NCBI GenBank assembly: GCA_016931665.1
Contig: JAFGEH010000180.1
Location: 1 to 6,154, forward strand
Length of the DNA: 6,154 bases
Direction of reading: 5' to 3'
Source of the DNA: Candidatus Cloacimonadota bacterium
GTDB taxonomy: Bacteria > Cloacimonadota > Cloacimonadia > Cloacimonadales > TCS61
The notes beneath the pieces are model-generated. The model made no database searches and was not told where the DNA came from. It saw only the letters and a list, made by a program, of their open reading frames with translations. Positions 1 through 5,635 of the stretch are shown piece by piece; the stretch's first letter is position 1; each line of letters begins with the position of its first letter. The translations under genes and the position numbers were made by a program.

Positions 1-435
1 GCCCGGGTAGCGCTGGCCATAAGCCAGGACGGAAGGAACAGAGCCAATCTGATCACCCTGGAGTGGTTTATGAAGACATCAATTCAACCACCCATGCTGG
101 CCATATCTATCGGGCATACCCGTTATTCCTATGAATGCCTGCAGAATTTCCGCTATTTCAACCTCTGCTATCCTTCCCGGGACATGGCCAAAGCCGCTGT
201 GATCTGCGGTTCAGTCAGCGGCAGAGACCAGGATAAGCTGGAGAGCACCGGTTTGGATTGGTTTCCGGGCCGTCTGGCCAAACTGCCCATACTCAGCCAG
301 GCCGTGGCCAATTTCGAGTGCAGAACGGTCACTCAGGTACGTAGCGGGGATCATACTATTTTCGTGGGAGAAGTCAAATATTCCTGGGCCAGTTCCGGCC
401 GGGAACCTCTTCTTTTCACTGATCTCCAGATCTGA
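1..435 (+). CDS. Flavin reductase-like FMN-binding split-barrel protein (5' partial)
   Basis: The frame is open from base 1 and ends at TGA 433-435, giving 144 visible residues. The true start lies left of the window; the internal ATG at 70 is not the start, because family-like sequence precedes it. The pattern fits the flavin reductase-like (FMN-binding split barrel) family. A first strand, RVALAIS with a DG turn, leads into NLITLEWFMKTS and PPMLAISIG (about residues 16-39). RYSYECLQ follows, where the family usually has an R-Y-(S/T)-x-E-L segment. SGRDQDKLESTGLDW (about residues 75-89) and a final strand around FVGEVKYSW also fit. Roughly 20-25 N-terminal residues are probably missing. Members bind FMN and act as flavin reductases or NAD(P)H-flavin oxidoreductases, or have no known substrate; the substrate here cannot be told. 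The protein looks cytosolic, with no membrane segment. It lies 64 bases upstream of glgA on the same strand, but a functional link is not evident. Confidence 0.85.
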   Translation, partial: ARVALAISQDGRNRANLITLEWFMKTSIQPPMLAISIGHTRYSYECLQNFRYFNLCYPSRDMAKAAVICGSVSGRDQDKLESTGLDWFPGRLAKLPILSQAVANFECRTVTQVRSGDHTIFVGEVKYSWASSGREPLLFTDLQI

Positions 436-440
436 TGAAT
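428..440 (+). repeat. Imperfect direct repeat, copy 1 (AGATCTGATGAAT)
   Basis: This 13-base copy spans the stop codon of the flavin reductase-like gene. It matches AGATCTAATCAAT at 470-482 at 11 of 13 positions. The two copies flank the TTGACATCCTCCCC stretch in the spacer before glgA. Both contain the palindrome AGATCT. They could be operator half-sites, flanks of a decayed insertion, or chance; the sequence alone does not decide. Confidence 0.35.
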
Positions 441-442
441 TT

Positions 443-461
443 AATTTGACATCCTCCCCGC
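443..461 (+). mobile_element. Possible remnant of an IS200/IS605 (IS1341/TnpB-type) element end
   Basis: The 19 bases AATTTGACATCCTCCCCGC closely resemble a sequence I recall at the ends of many IS200/IS605-superfamily tnpB elements. There, TTGACATCCTCCCCGC is normally followed by a short loop and a GCGGGGATTCC-like arm that closes a hairpin. Here the right arm is absent: after CCCCGC comes TTTTAGCAAGATCT, which cannot pair with the CCCC run. No tnpA or tnpB reading frame is in the window. If it is real, it is a decayed end or solo fragment. The match is from memory, and part of it (TTGACA) could equally be a promoter -35 box. Confidence 0.3.
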
Positions 462-478
462 TTTTAGCAAGATCTAAT
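446..478 (+). promoter_or_regulatory. Weak candidate sigma70-type promoter for glgA
   Basis: A perfect TTGACA -35 hexamer lies at 446-451. The best -10-like hexamer downstream is TCTAAT at 473-478, five of six matches to TATAAT, but the 21-base spacer is longer than the usual 16-18. Another five-of-six match, AATAAT at 480-485, is still farther away, and nothing good sits at 17 bases. The position, shortly before the glgA ribosome binding site, suits a glgA promoter. The spacing and the overlap with an insertion-sequence-like motif make the call weak. glgA could instead be read through from the upstream flavin reductase-like gene. Confidence 0.25.
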
Positions 479-482
479 CAAT
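470..482 (+). repeat. Imperfect direct repeat, copy 2 (AGATCTAATCAAT)
   Basis: Second copy of the 13-base imperfect repeat (11 of 13 identical to 428-440, 42 bases apart start to start). It lies just before the glgA ribosome binding site and overlaps the candidate -10 region. A regulator bound here would be placed to affect glgA transcription, but this is inference from position only. Confidence 0.35.
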
Positions 483-485
483 AAT

Positions 486-494
486 AAAGAGGAG
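486..494 (+). promoter_or_regulatory. Strong ribosome binding site of glgA
   Basis: AAAGAGGAG lies 5 bases before the ATG at 500. It is a near-ideal Shine-Dalgarno sequence. It fixes the start of glgA and shows that the roughly 30-residue stretch before the first conserved strand is a real N-terminal extension. Confidence 0.8.
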
Positions 495-499
495 CAATA

Positions 500-2077
500 A
501 TGGTATATTCTGAAGAAAATGAACTGCATGATATTGTTTCCCGCGAAATCGCCACAGAATACCGGCGATCGGTCAAGCATTCGAAATTACCCAAAATACT
601 TCTCTGCACACCAGAGGTAACTGAGCTTCCGGAAGGGCTGGGCAATGCTGCCAACATGGTATCGGCCAAGGGTGGTGGACTGGGAGATATCTCCGCCAGC
701 CTGATCCGCTATCTGAATGAAAGCCAGGAATATGAACTGCATGTGGTTCTTCCCAAATATGATAATAAGATCAAACATGTAGCTGCCATCACCAATCAGC
801 AGATTGATCAGCTGGCTATAGTCCTCAGTGACCGGGGTATCCACCTGGTTAATGACAGCGCTTTTTCCTATCTTACCGATCCTTACTCCACTCATAAAGT
901 TCACACCAGTATCAGACGGGCCCTGGCTTTTCAGCGTTATATCATCAATGACCTGCTGGACTGGATCCAGCCGGATGTAGTGCATTGCAATGACTGGATG
1001 ACAGCACTGATCCCGGCTGCCGCCCGGGCCAAAGGAATCAAATCTCTCTTCACCCTGCATAATATTTTCACCGAGAAACAGAGCCTGATGCAGATCGAAC
1101 TGAGTGGCATCAAGCCGGTGGAATTCGCCGAATGGCTTTATTTTGAACATTATCCCGGTAACATCAGAGAAAACTGGCAGCTGCAGTTCGAGACCAATCC
1201 GGTTGATTTTACAGCCAGCGCCATTCTGGCTGCTGATTTATTCAATACCGTCAGCCCTACTTTCCTGATCGAGCTCAAGGATAATCATTTCCCCGATATT
1301 GTTCCGCCAGCAGTTTTTCAGATGATAAAACGTAAATATGAGGAAGGCAGGGCACTAGGAATAATAAATGCTCCTAATGATACCATCAATCCCCGGATTC
1401 TATCCAATATTTTCAATTTTTCAGCAGAAAACGTTACGGAAGGCAAAGCGCACAACAAGGATCTGTTTCAGAAAGAATTGAATCTTCCTCAGGAACCGGA
1501 TATCCCCATCTTCTTCTGGCCTAACCGGCTTTATTTTCAGAAAGCACCCGAACTGATGATCGATAATGCCGAATATTTCATTAAAAAGTATAAAATTCAG
1601 ATCGCCGTGGTGGCCAATGGTGATACAAAGCACGAGAAAGCCCTGGAGAAACTGGCCACAAAGAATAAAAACCTGGCATATCAGCATTTTGATGAATCCC
1701 TGAGCAATCTGGGCAAGGCCGGTGCCGACTTCATCTTGATGCCATCCCGCTATGAACCCTGCGGGCTGCCTCAGATGGAAGCGCTCCGCTTTGGTACTCT
1801 GCCCCTGGTGCGTGCCACCGGTGGTTTACGGGATACTATTAACCATCTTGATGTTCACAATAATACCGGCAACGGATTTGTTTTCCAGATCGGTGATAAG
1901 GCAGGAATGGAATATGCCATCCGGGAAGCAGTAAATTTCTATGGATTACCCCGAGATCAAAAAGAAAATATCTTACAGCGCATCATGATAGAATCAAAAG
2001 AAAAGTTCAATCTGAAAAATACCGCAGAAAAATATATGAATGTTTATGATCAGCTGATAAAAGAAAAAATGAACTGA
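500..2077 (+). CDS. glgA: Glycogen/starch synthase, GT5 family (divergent subgroup)
   Basis: This 525-residue cytosolic GT-B glycosyltransferase is predicted to transfer glucose from ADP-glucose (or UDP-glucose) to the non-reducing end of an alpha-1,4-glucan. GT5 landmarks in order: PKILLCTPEV (31-40); KGGGLGD (57-63), with K57 matching the E. coli donor-site Lys15; HCNDWMT (162-168); TLHNIF (185-190), with H187 matching His161; a VSPTF segment (251-255); R343 and K348 in RLYFQK, with the same spacing as Arg300/Lys305; and E419 in SRYEPCGLPQ, matching Glu377, followed by GTLPLVRATGGLRDT (432-446). All main catalytic and binding positions are therefore present. At 525 residues it is longer than typical bacterial GlgA (about 480), through an N-terminal extension of about 30 residues and a longer loop (41-56) before KGGG. 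The usual GILNGID..W segment is replaced by GIINAPND (287-294). A strong ribosome binding site fixes the start. No glgC, glgB or glgP is visible nearby. Confidence 0.93.
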   Translation: MVYSEENELHDIVSREIATEYRRSVKHSKLPKILLCTPEVTELPEGLGNAANMVSAKGGGLGDISASLIRYLNESQEYELHVVLPKYDNKIKHVAAITNQQIDQLAIVLSDRGIHLVNDSAFSYLTDPYSTHKVHTSIRRALAFQRYIINDLLDWIQPDVVHCNDWMTALIPAAARAKGIKSLFTLHNIFTEKQSLMQIELSGIKPVEFAEWLYFEHYPGNIRENWQLQFETNPVDFTASAILAADLFNTVSPTFLIELKDNHFPDIVPPAVFQMIKRKYEEGRALGIINAPNDTINPRILSNIFNFSAENVTEGKAHNKDLFQKELNLPQEPDIPIFFWPNRLYFQKAPELMIDNAEYFIKKYKIQIAVVANGDTKHEKALEKLATKNKNLAYQHFDESLSNLGKAGADFILMPSRYEPCGLPQMEALRFGTLPLVRATGGLRDTINHLDVHNNTGNGFVFQIGDKAGMEYAIREAVNFYGLPRDQKENILQRIMIESKEKFNLKNTAEKYMNVYDQLIKEKMN

Positions 2078-2084
2078 TCCGGAC

Positions 2085-2897
2085 TCAGGCAGAAAGGGAA
2101 CCGGCTTTCTCGAACAGCAGATTAAAAACAGTCTTGAAAACTTTTACCAGTGTCAGGTCCGACATAATTATCAACGGACTGTTTTTCTCGGCAACGCCGG
2201 CTTCATCCCGGTAGAAACTGACCAGCCGGCTGTCGAAAACACTCATCTTGACTGGCAGGTACGCATCGAATCTGATCCGGGCACCCAACTCTTCCAGTCG
2301 GCGCAGGTTCCTCAGCAAGGTGGTTTGTTTCCTGTCCTTCATTTCAATCAGGAAGCGATAGTTTATCCCCTTTCGGATGATAGATGCTGTTTCCTTCTCA
2401 GTGAATTTCTCGAAACTACGGTCAAATGGTGGTTTACAAATGGCGATTAATTCAAATTTCAGCATGCCGTCCAGTTCATTCATCCGTCTGACCTGTTTCT
2501 CCCTGTCCTCCAGAACTTCCATATAAGAAGTAGGATCCAGACGCTTTCCGGCCGAAGCATACAATCTGTCCAGAGACTCCGTCAAGCGGTCCAGAAGGCC
2601 GAACTTCGTCCGCCATCCTTCTTCAATCCTGCCCAGTCCCTGACGTGGCGGTATGGCTTTGAAACGTGTGACTTCTCCGCGGATTTCTTCTGCTAATCCT
2701 AAAACCTGTAATTCCCGGATGACATCGTAAACTCGGGTCCGGGGAATGCCTGATCTGGCAGATAATTCGGCTGCGTTCAGGTTGGAATGCTGTAGCAGAT
2801 GAAAATAACCTCTGGCCTGATTGAAAGTTAAACCGATATTCTGCAGATCCTGGATGAACTTATTCTGGATCATGGCCTGGCATGACTCTCCTGGCAT
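2085..2897 (-). CDS. TrmB-like winged-helix transcriptional regulator
   Basis: This 270-residue putative DNA-binding regulator (from the ATG at 2897) has a TrmB-type N-terminal winged helix. The helix begins near IQNKFIQDLQNIGLTFNQAR (10-29), and AELSARSGIPRTRVYDVIRE (43-62) forms the helix-turn-helix; LGLAEEI follows before the wing. A linker of about 100-140, probably helical, leads to a C-terminal effector-like domain (about 146-262). In it, FELIAIC, a GINYRFLI strand, LEELGARIRF, and LPVKMSVFD (214-222, with K217 and D222) resemble the phospholipase-D-like fold of TrmB-family effector domains. It is shorter than classical archaeal TrmB (about 340 residues), and I see no clear sugar-binding domain, so the ligand is unknown. 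The start is uncertain: 2897 has GGAG six bases upstream, while ATG 2873 fits family length and has AGGAG farther away. It overlaps the upstream flavin-binding gene and converges on glgA, so regulation of glgA, its own operon or both is possible but unproven. Confidence 0.8.
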   Translation of the reverse strand: MPGESCQAMIQNKFIQDLQNIGLTFNQARGYFHLLQHSNLNAAELSARSGIPRTRVYDVIRELQVLGLAEEIRGEVTRFKAIPPRQGLGRIEEGWRTKFGLLDRLTESLDRLYASAGKRLDPTSYMEVLEDREKQVRRMNELDGMLKFELIAICKPPFDRSFEKFTEKETASIIRKGINYRFLIEMKDRKQTTLLRNLRRLEELGARIRFDAYLPVKMSVFDSRLVSFYRDEAGVAEKNSPLIIMSDLTLVKVFKTVFNLLFEKAGSLSA

Positions 2898-3294
2898 AGG
2901 TTTCTCCGGGGGCCAGGTATTCAAAACAGGTAATCTGTAATTTCAGAAGGCAAAATCCCGGATCAGCGGGATCCTGCCAATATTCCTTAATAAAAGCGGC
3001 AGCTTTGGAAATCGTACGTTTTATTTCAATATCATTAATAATACAGACCTGGCCGGAAGCCCGAATATAACCGTTACCAGCTTCCCCTTTTACCGGCAGG
3101 CAGAATTCGATTTGCGGATTACGGATCATCTGCTGCATCTTGGCATCCTGACATCCGGTAGCTATCCAGTAGCCCGAGGTATTAAAGATCAGGGTTACCG
3201 GCCTGACGGCAGGTTGATCGTTTTTACTGGTAGCCAGATAGACTACCTGCAAGGGACTAAACCAGGATCTGATGCTGGCTTCCAGTTCAGTCAT
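2860..3294 (-). CDS. Pyridoxamine 5'-phosphate oxidase-like FMN-binding split-barrel protein
   Basis: A 144-residue cytosolic protein of the PNPOx-like split-barrel superfamily. Typical features are a first strand followed by a polar turn, VVYLATSKNDQPAVRPV (17-33), then LIFNTSGYWIATG (35-47), KMQQMIRNPQIEFC (52-65), YIRASGQVCIIND (76-88), and a final strand LLKLQITCFEYLAP (116-129). This layout (short strands, then 'N-P-x-v-e-f', then 'v-x-G-x-a') is characteristic of small single-domain FMN- or F420-binding proteins. Sequence does not show which flavin it binds or whether it is an oxidase, a reductase or a flavin sensor; true PdxH is longer and is not a good match. The start ATG overlaps the tag stop (ATGA, 3291-3294) and is preceded by GAGGAG, so translation is probably coupled. 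Its 3' end overlaps the TrmB-like gene, which suggests the two work together, possibly as flavoprotein and regulator (inference). Confidence 0.8.
   Translation of the reverse strand: MTELEASIRSWFSPLQVVYLATSKNDQPAVRPVTLIFNTSGYWIATGCQDAKMQQMIRNPQIEFCLPVKGEAGNGYIRASGQVCIINDIEIKRTISKAAAFIKEYWQDPADPGFCLLKLQITCFEYLAPGETYARRVMPGHDPE
2904..2907 (-). promoter_or_regulatory. Ribosome binding site supporting the 2897 start of the TrmB-like gene
   Basis: On the minus strand GGAG stands six bases before the ATG at 2897 (GGAGAAACCTATG), inside the coding sequence of the upstream flavin-binding gene. A second purine-rich element, AGGAG (2892-2888), lies 14 bases before the alternative ATG at 2873, which is longer than usual. 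This favours 2897, but family alignment would also accept 2873. Confidence 0.45.
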
Positions 3295-3872
3295 TTATCT
3301 CTCCTCACCGCGGTAAGTTCCTGGTAACGGAAACAGCTCATCAGATGGTCATTGACCAGTCCAGCAGCCTGTAGATAAGAATAGCAGATGGTTGAACCGA
3401 CAAATTTAAAACCCTGCTGACGCAGGTCACGACTGATACGGTCAGATAACTCGGTTGAGGCTGGTATCTGGGAAAGGCTATGCCACTGGTTATGAATCGT
3501 TTTGCCGGAGGTGAAATCCCAGATGTAATTATCAAAACTTCCGTATTTCTCCTGCAGTTTGAGAAATTGCTGCGCATTCTGAATGGTGGCTTCCAGCTTC
3601 CGCCTGTTCCTGATGATCCCGCTATCCTGCAGCCACTCCTCTATTTCTTTTCCAGTACAGATGGCCAGTTCCTGAGGTGTGAAATTCCGGAAAGCCCGGC
3701 GGAAGTTCTCCCGTTTATGGAGTACAATCGACCAGCTCAAGCCGGCCTGAAAGGCATCAAGGACCATGTACTCAAAATGCAGCCGATCATCATGGATAGG
3801 TGTGCCCCATTCTTCGTCATGATAGCGGATCATCAAAGGGTCGTTCAGGGGCCAGGGGCATCTTTCCGGCAT
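3291..3872 (-). CDS. tag: DNA-3-methyladenine glycosylase I
   Basis: A 193-residue monofunctional base-excision repair enzyme that removes 3-methyladenine from alkylated DNA. Family length is about 187. The zinc-binding ligands known from E. coli Tag (Cys4, His17, His175, Cys179) are all present as C5, H18, H176 and C180. Other signatures are YHDEEWG (17-23), FQAGLSW (41-47, W47 equals E. coli Trp46), LHKREN (51-56), DSGIIRNRRK (83-92), and the C-terminal block GFKFVGSTICYSYLQAAGLV (154-173) followed by NDH (174-176). Asp39 stands where E. coli has Glu38, a residue implicated in base recognition; I believe Asp occurs here in other Tag homologues too. The start ATG is preceded by GGAGA eight bases upstream, and the stop of the antiporter gene lies five bases away, so the genes are co-transcribed. 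The ATGA overlap with the next gene suggests translational coupling. Confidence 0.95.
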   Translation of the reverse strand: MPERCPWPLNDPLMIRYHDEEWGTPIHDDRLHFEYMVLDAFQAGLSWSIVLHKRENFRRAFRNFTPQELAICTGKEIEEWLQDSGIIRNRRKLEATIQNAQQFLKLQEKYGSFDNYIWDFTSGKTIHNQWHSLSQIPASTELSDRISRDLRQQGFKFVGSTICYSYLQAAGLVNDHLMSCFRYQELTAVRRDK

Positions 3873-3877
3873 CTATA

Positions 3878-4825
3878 CTATCTCCGATTGATGATATAGA
3901 TAATATAGGCAATATACATCAATACAAAGAGCAGGGCTTCATATCTGTCCAGTTGCCGCCTTCTGCCGGTGAACATGGTGATCAGCAGAATAACAGTGAT
4001 AATAATTGAAAGATAAACATCTATGTTCATAATCGGATCATAGAAGATGGGGTTAATAATCGCAGTAACACCCAGAACCATAAAAAGGTTGAACAGATTG
4101 GATCCGATCACGTTACCCACAGCCAGATCGAAGCGTTTTCTGGTAACGGCAATTATGGAAGTTACAAATTCCGGCAGTGAAGTGCCGAAAGCTATTATGG
4201 TGAGTGCTATCAGTTTCTCACTTACCTGCATCAGCCGGGCAATTTTAACGGCATTGCGTACAACCATTTCCCCGCCCAGAAAAAGACCGGTGATGCCCAG
4301 GGTAATATAGATCACTGTTTTCCAGGTTGGATATTCTACTATGTTGTATCCCTCGGTCAGGGGATTCCGATCCATTCTCAGGACATAGATCAAAAACAAA
4401 CCCAGGCTGGCCACCAGGATGGCGCCATCCGACCTGTAGAGGGTATGCCCGCTCATACCGAAGTTATTGGCCAGCAACAGGACCAAAATTGTTCCCAGCA
4501 GTACAAAGGGTATTTCCAGGCGGACGGTATTTTTTAATACTGTTATAGGATGAATAAGCCCGGCCACACCCAGCACGGCCAGAATATTAAAGATATTGCT
4601 GCCCAGAACATTGCCGAAACAGATATCCGGATGGCCTTTCAAACTGGAGATGATATTAACAATTAATTCCGGGGAAGAAGTACCGAAAGCAACTACAGTA
4701 AGCCCTATGGCGATTTCGGAAATGGCAAGTTTTTTGGCGAGAGAAGTTGCCCCATCCAGTAGAAAATCAGCACCTTTCACCAGGATTATAAATCCTGTGA
4801 TAATCAATATTATTGCTAATAACAT
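3878..4825 (-). CDS. Calcium/sodium antiporter, CaCA family (YrbG-like)
   Basis: A 315-residue integral inner-membrane exchanger that probably moves Ca2+ outward against Na+ (or H+). It has the two inverted alpha repeats that define the CaCA superfamily. Repeat 1 has GLTVVAFGTSSPE (41-53), GN 71-72 and GSNIFNIL (75-82). Repeat 2 has ALTIIAFGTSLPE (207-219), GN 237-238 and GSNLFNLF (241-248). The acidic ion-coordinating residues, E53 and E219, are intact. About ten hydrophobic segments are visible, starting with LLAIILIITGFIILV at the N-terminus and ending with ALLFVLMYIAYIIYII; a hydrophilic loop at about 150-170 joins the two halves. Length matches YrbG/MjNCX-type proteins (about 300-325). 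AAAAGG (4836-4831) lies five bases before the ATG. The gene lies 16 bases after walJ and 5 bases before tag, in the same operon. Actual ion specificity (Na+/Ca2+ versus K+-dependent or H+) cannot be read from sequence. Confidence 0.93.
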   Translation of the reverse strand: MLLAIILIITGFIILVKGADFLLDGATSLAKKLAISEIAIGLTVVAFGTSSPELIVNIISSLKGHPDICFGNVLGSNIFNILAVLGVAGLIHPITVLKNTVRLEIPFVLLGTILVLLLANNFGMSGHTLYRSDGAILVASLGLFLIYVLRMDRNPLTEGYNIVEYPTWKTVIYITLGITGLFLGGEMVVRNAVKIARLMQVSEKLIALTIIAFGTSLPEFVTSIIAVTRKRFDLAVGNVIGSNLFNLFMVLGVTAIINPIFYDPIMNIDVYLSIIITVILLITMFTGRRRQLDRYEALLFVLMYIAYIIYIINRR

Positions 4826-4841
4826 AATTTCCTTTTAAAAA

Positions 4842-5627
4842 TCAGATATCAAAAATTGGTGTCGGTTCATTTTGTAAAGAAATAAAAAGGTTCAAATCAA
4901 ACCTGATTTCCTGCAGATATTGCTTCATAATGTTATATGCCAGATCTGGACTATTATTTTGCTCACTCAGATGAGCCAGGATCAAATTTTTCAATCCCGG
5001 GTGTATTACCTGACTGATCACGCCTACTGCCTGCTCGTTGGACAGATGACCCTGACGGCTGTGAACCCTTTGTTTCAGGTGCCAGGGATAAGGCCCTTCC
5101 AACAGCATTCCAGTATCATGATTGCTTTCCAGGATGATAGTGGTAGCGTTTCGCAACCGATTGATCAGTAATTGGGTGGCATAACCCAGATCCGTAGCCA
5201 GCGCCAGTTTGCGCAAGGGTTCATCTTCCTTCTGGAAAATGAAATTACATCCATCCACCACATCATGCGACGAACTGAAAGCATGCACCACAATATCACC
5301 GATTCGGAAATCCTGCCCAGTCTGAAAAAACACATTCCCCTTAGGCAGCCTTCCCAGGCGAAATTTTACTGCTTCGTAGGTGAGTCTGGAAATATAGACC
5401 GGAATGTTATATTTTCTGGCAATGATCCCGGCTCCAGCCACGTGATCGCTGTGTTCATGACTTATTATTAAAGCCCTGATCCGGCTTTCATCAAGTGAAA
5501 TGCTGGCAAGTTGTGCGCTGATCCTGTTCCCGGGAAGTCCGGCATCCACCAGGATCTTGGTATCCCGAGTTCTTACAACCGTACAATTACCTTTACTGCC
5601 GCTGGCCAGAATTGCTGTCTGAAACAT
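4842..5627 (-). CDS. walJ: MBL-fold metallohydrolase, WalJ/YycJ-like
   Basis: A 261-residue metallo-beta-lactamase-fold protein of the WalJ (YycJ) group. Members are cytosolic metal-dependent phosphodiesterases or exonuclease-like proteins; in Firmicutes WalJ lies near the walRK genes and has been linked to DNA repair and replication. Visible signatures are ILASGSKGNCT (6-16), the metal-binding HEHSDH (57-62), H121 in SSSHD, D146 in LATDLGY, LESNHD (166-171), PYPWHLKQR (179-187), GHLSN (193-197), and HLSEQNN (219-225) carrying H219. These cover the usual metal ligands. The gene starts at ATG 5627, eight bases after the end of the HD-domain gene, with no clear Shine-Dalgarno sequence, so translation is probably coupled to that gene. 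No walR or walK is visible. The gene symbol rests on family resemblance; the substrate is not shown by the sequence. Confidence 0.9.
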   Translation of the reverse strand: MFQTAILASGSKGNCTVVRTRDTKILVDAGLPGNRISAQLASISLDESRIRALIISHEHSDHVAGAGIIARKYNIPVYISRLTYEAVKFRLGRLPKGNVFFQTGQDFRIGDIVVHAFSSSHDVVDGCNFIFQKEDEPLRKLALATDLGYATQLLINRLRNATTIILESNHDTGMLLEGPYPWHLKQRVHSRQGHLSNEQAVGVISQVIHPGLKNLILAHLSEQNNSPDLAYNIMKQYLQEIRFDLNLFISLQNEPTPIFDI

Positions 5628-5635
5628 TATAATGA

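Noticed and set aside
70..72. ATG at 70 as the start of the flavin reductase-like gene
   Set aside because: Residues encoded before it (1-69) match the first strands of the family, and no ribosome binding site precedes the ATG.
587..1150. A 187-residue open frame on the minus strand within glgA
   Set aside because: It lies fully antisense to a clear glgA coding sequence, shows no recognisable domain, and has no ribosome binding site. It is a shadow of the codon pattern of glgA.
2091..2110. Inverted repeat AGAAAG..CTTTCT just after glgA, considered as a terminator
   Set aside because: The stem is only six pairs with an eight-base loop and no T run on either strand, and it lies inside the 3' end of the TrmB-like gene. 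No intrinsic terminator is supported between the convergent genes.
3480..3899. A 139-residue open frame on the plus strand opposite tag
   Set aside because: It is antisense to the well-supported tag gene and overlaps the antiporter end; no family resemblance is seen.
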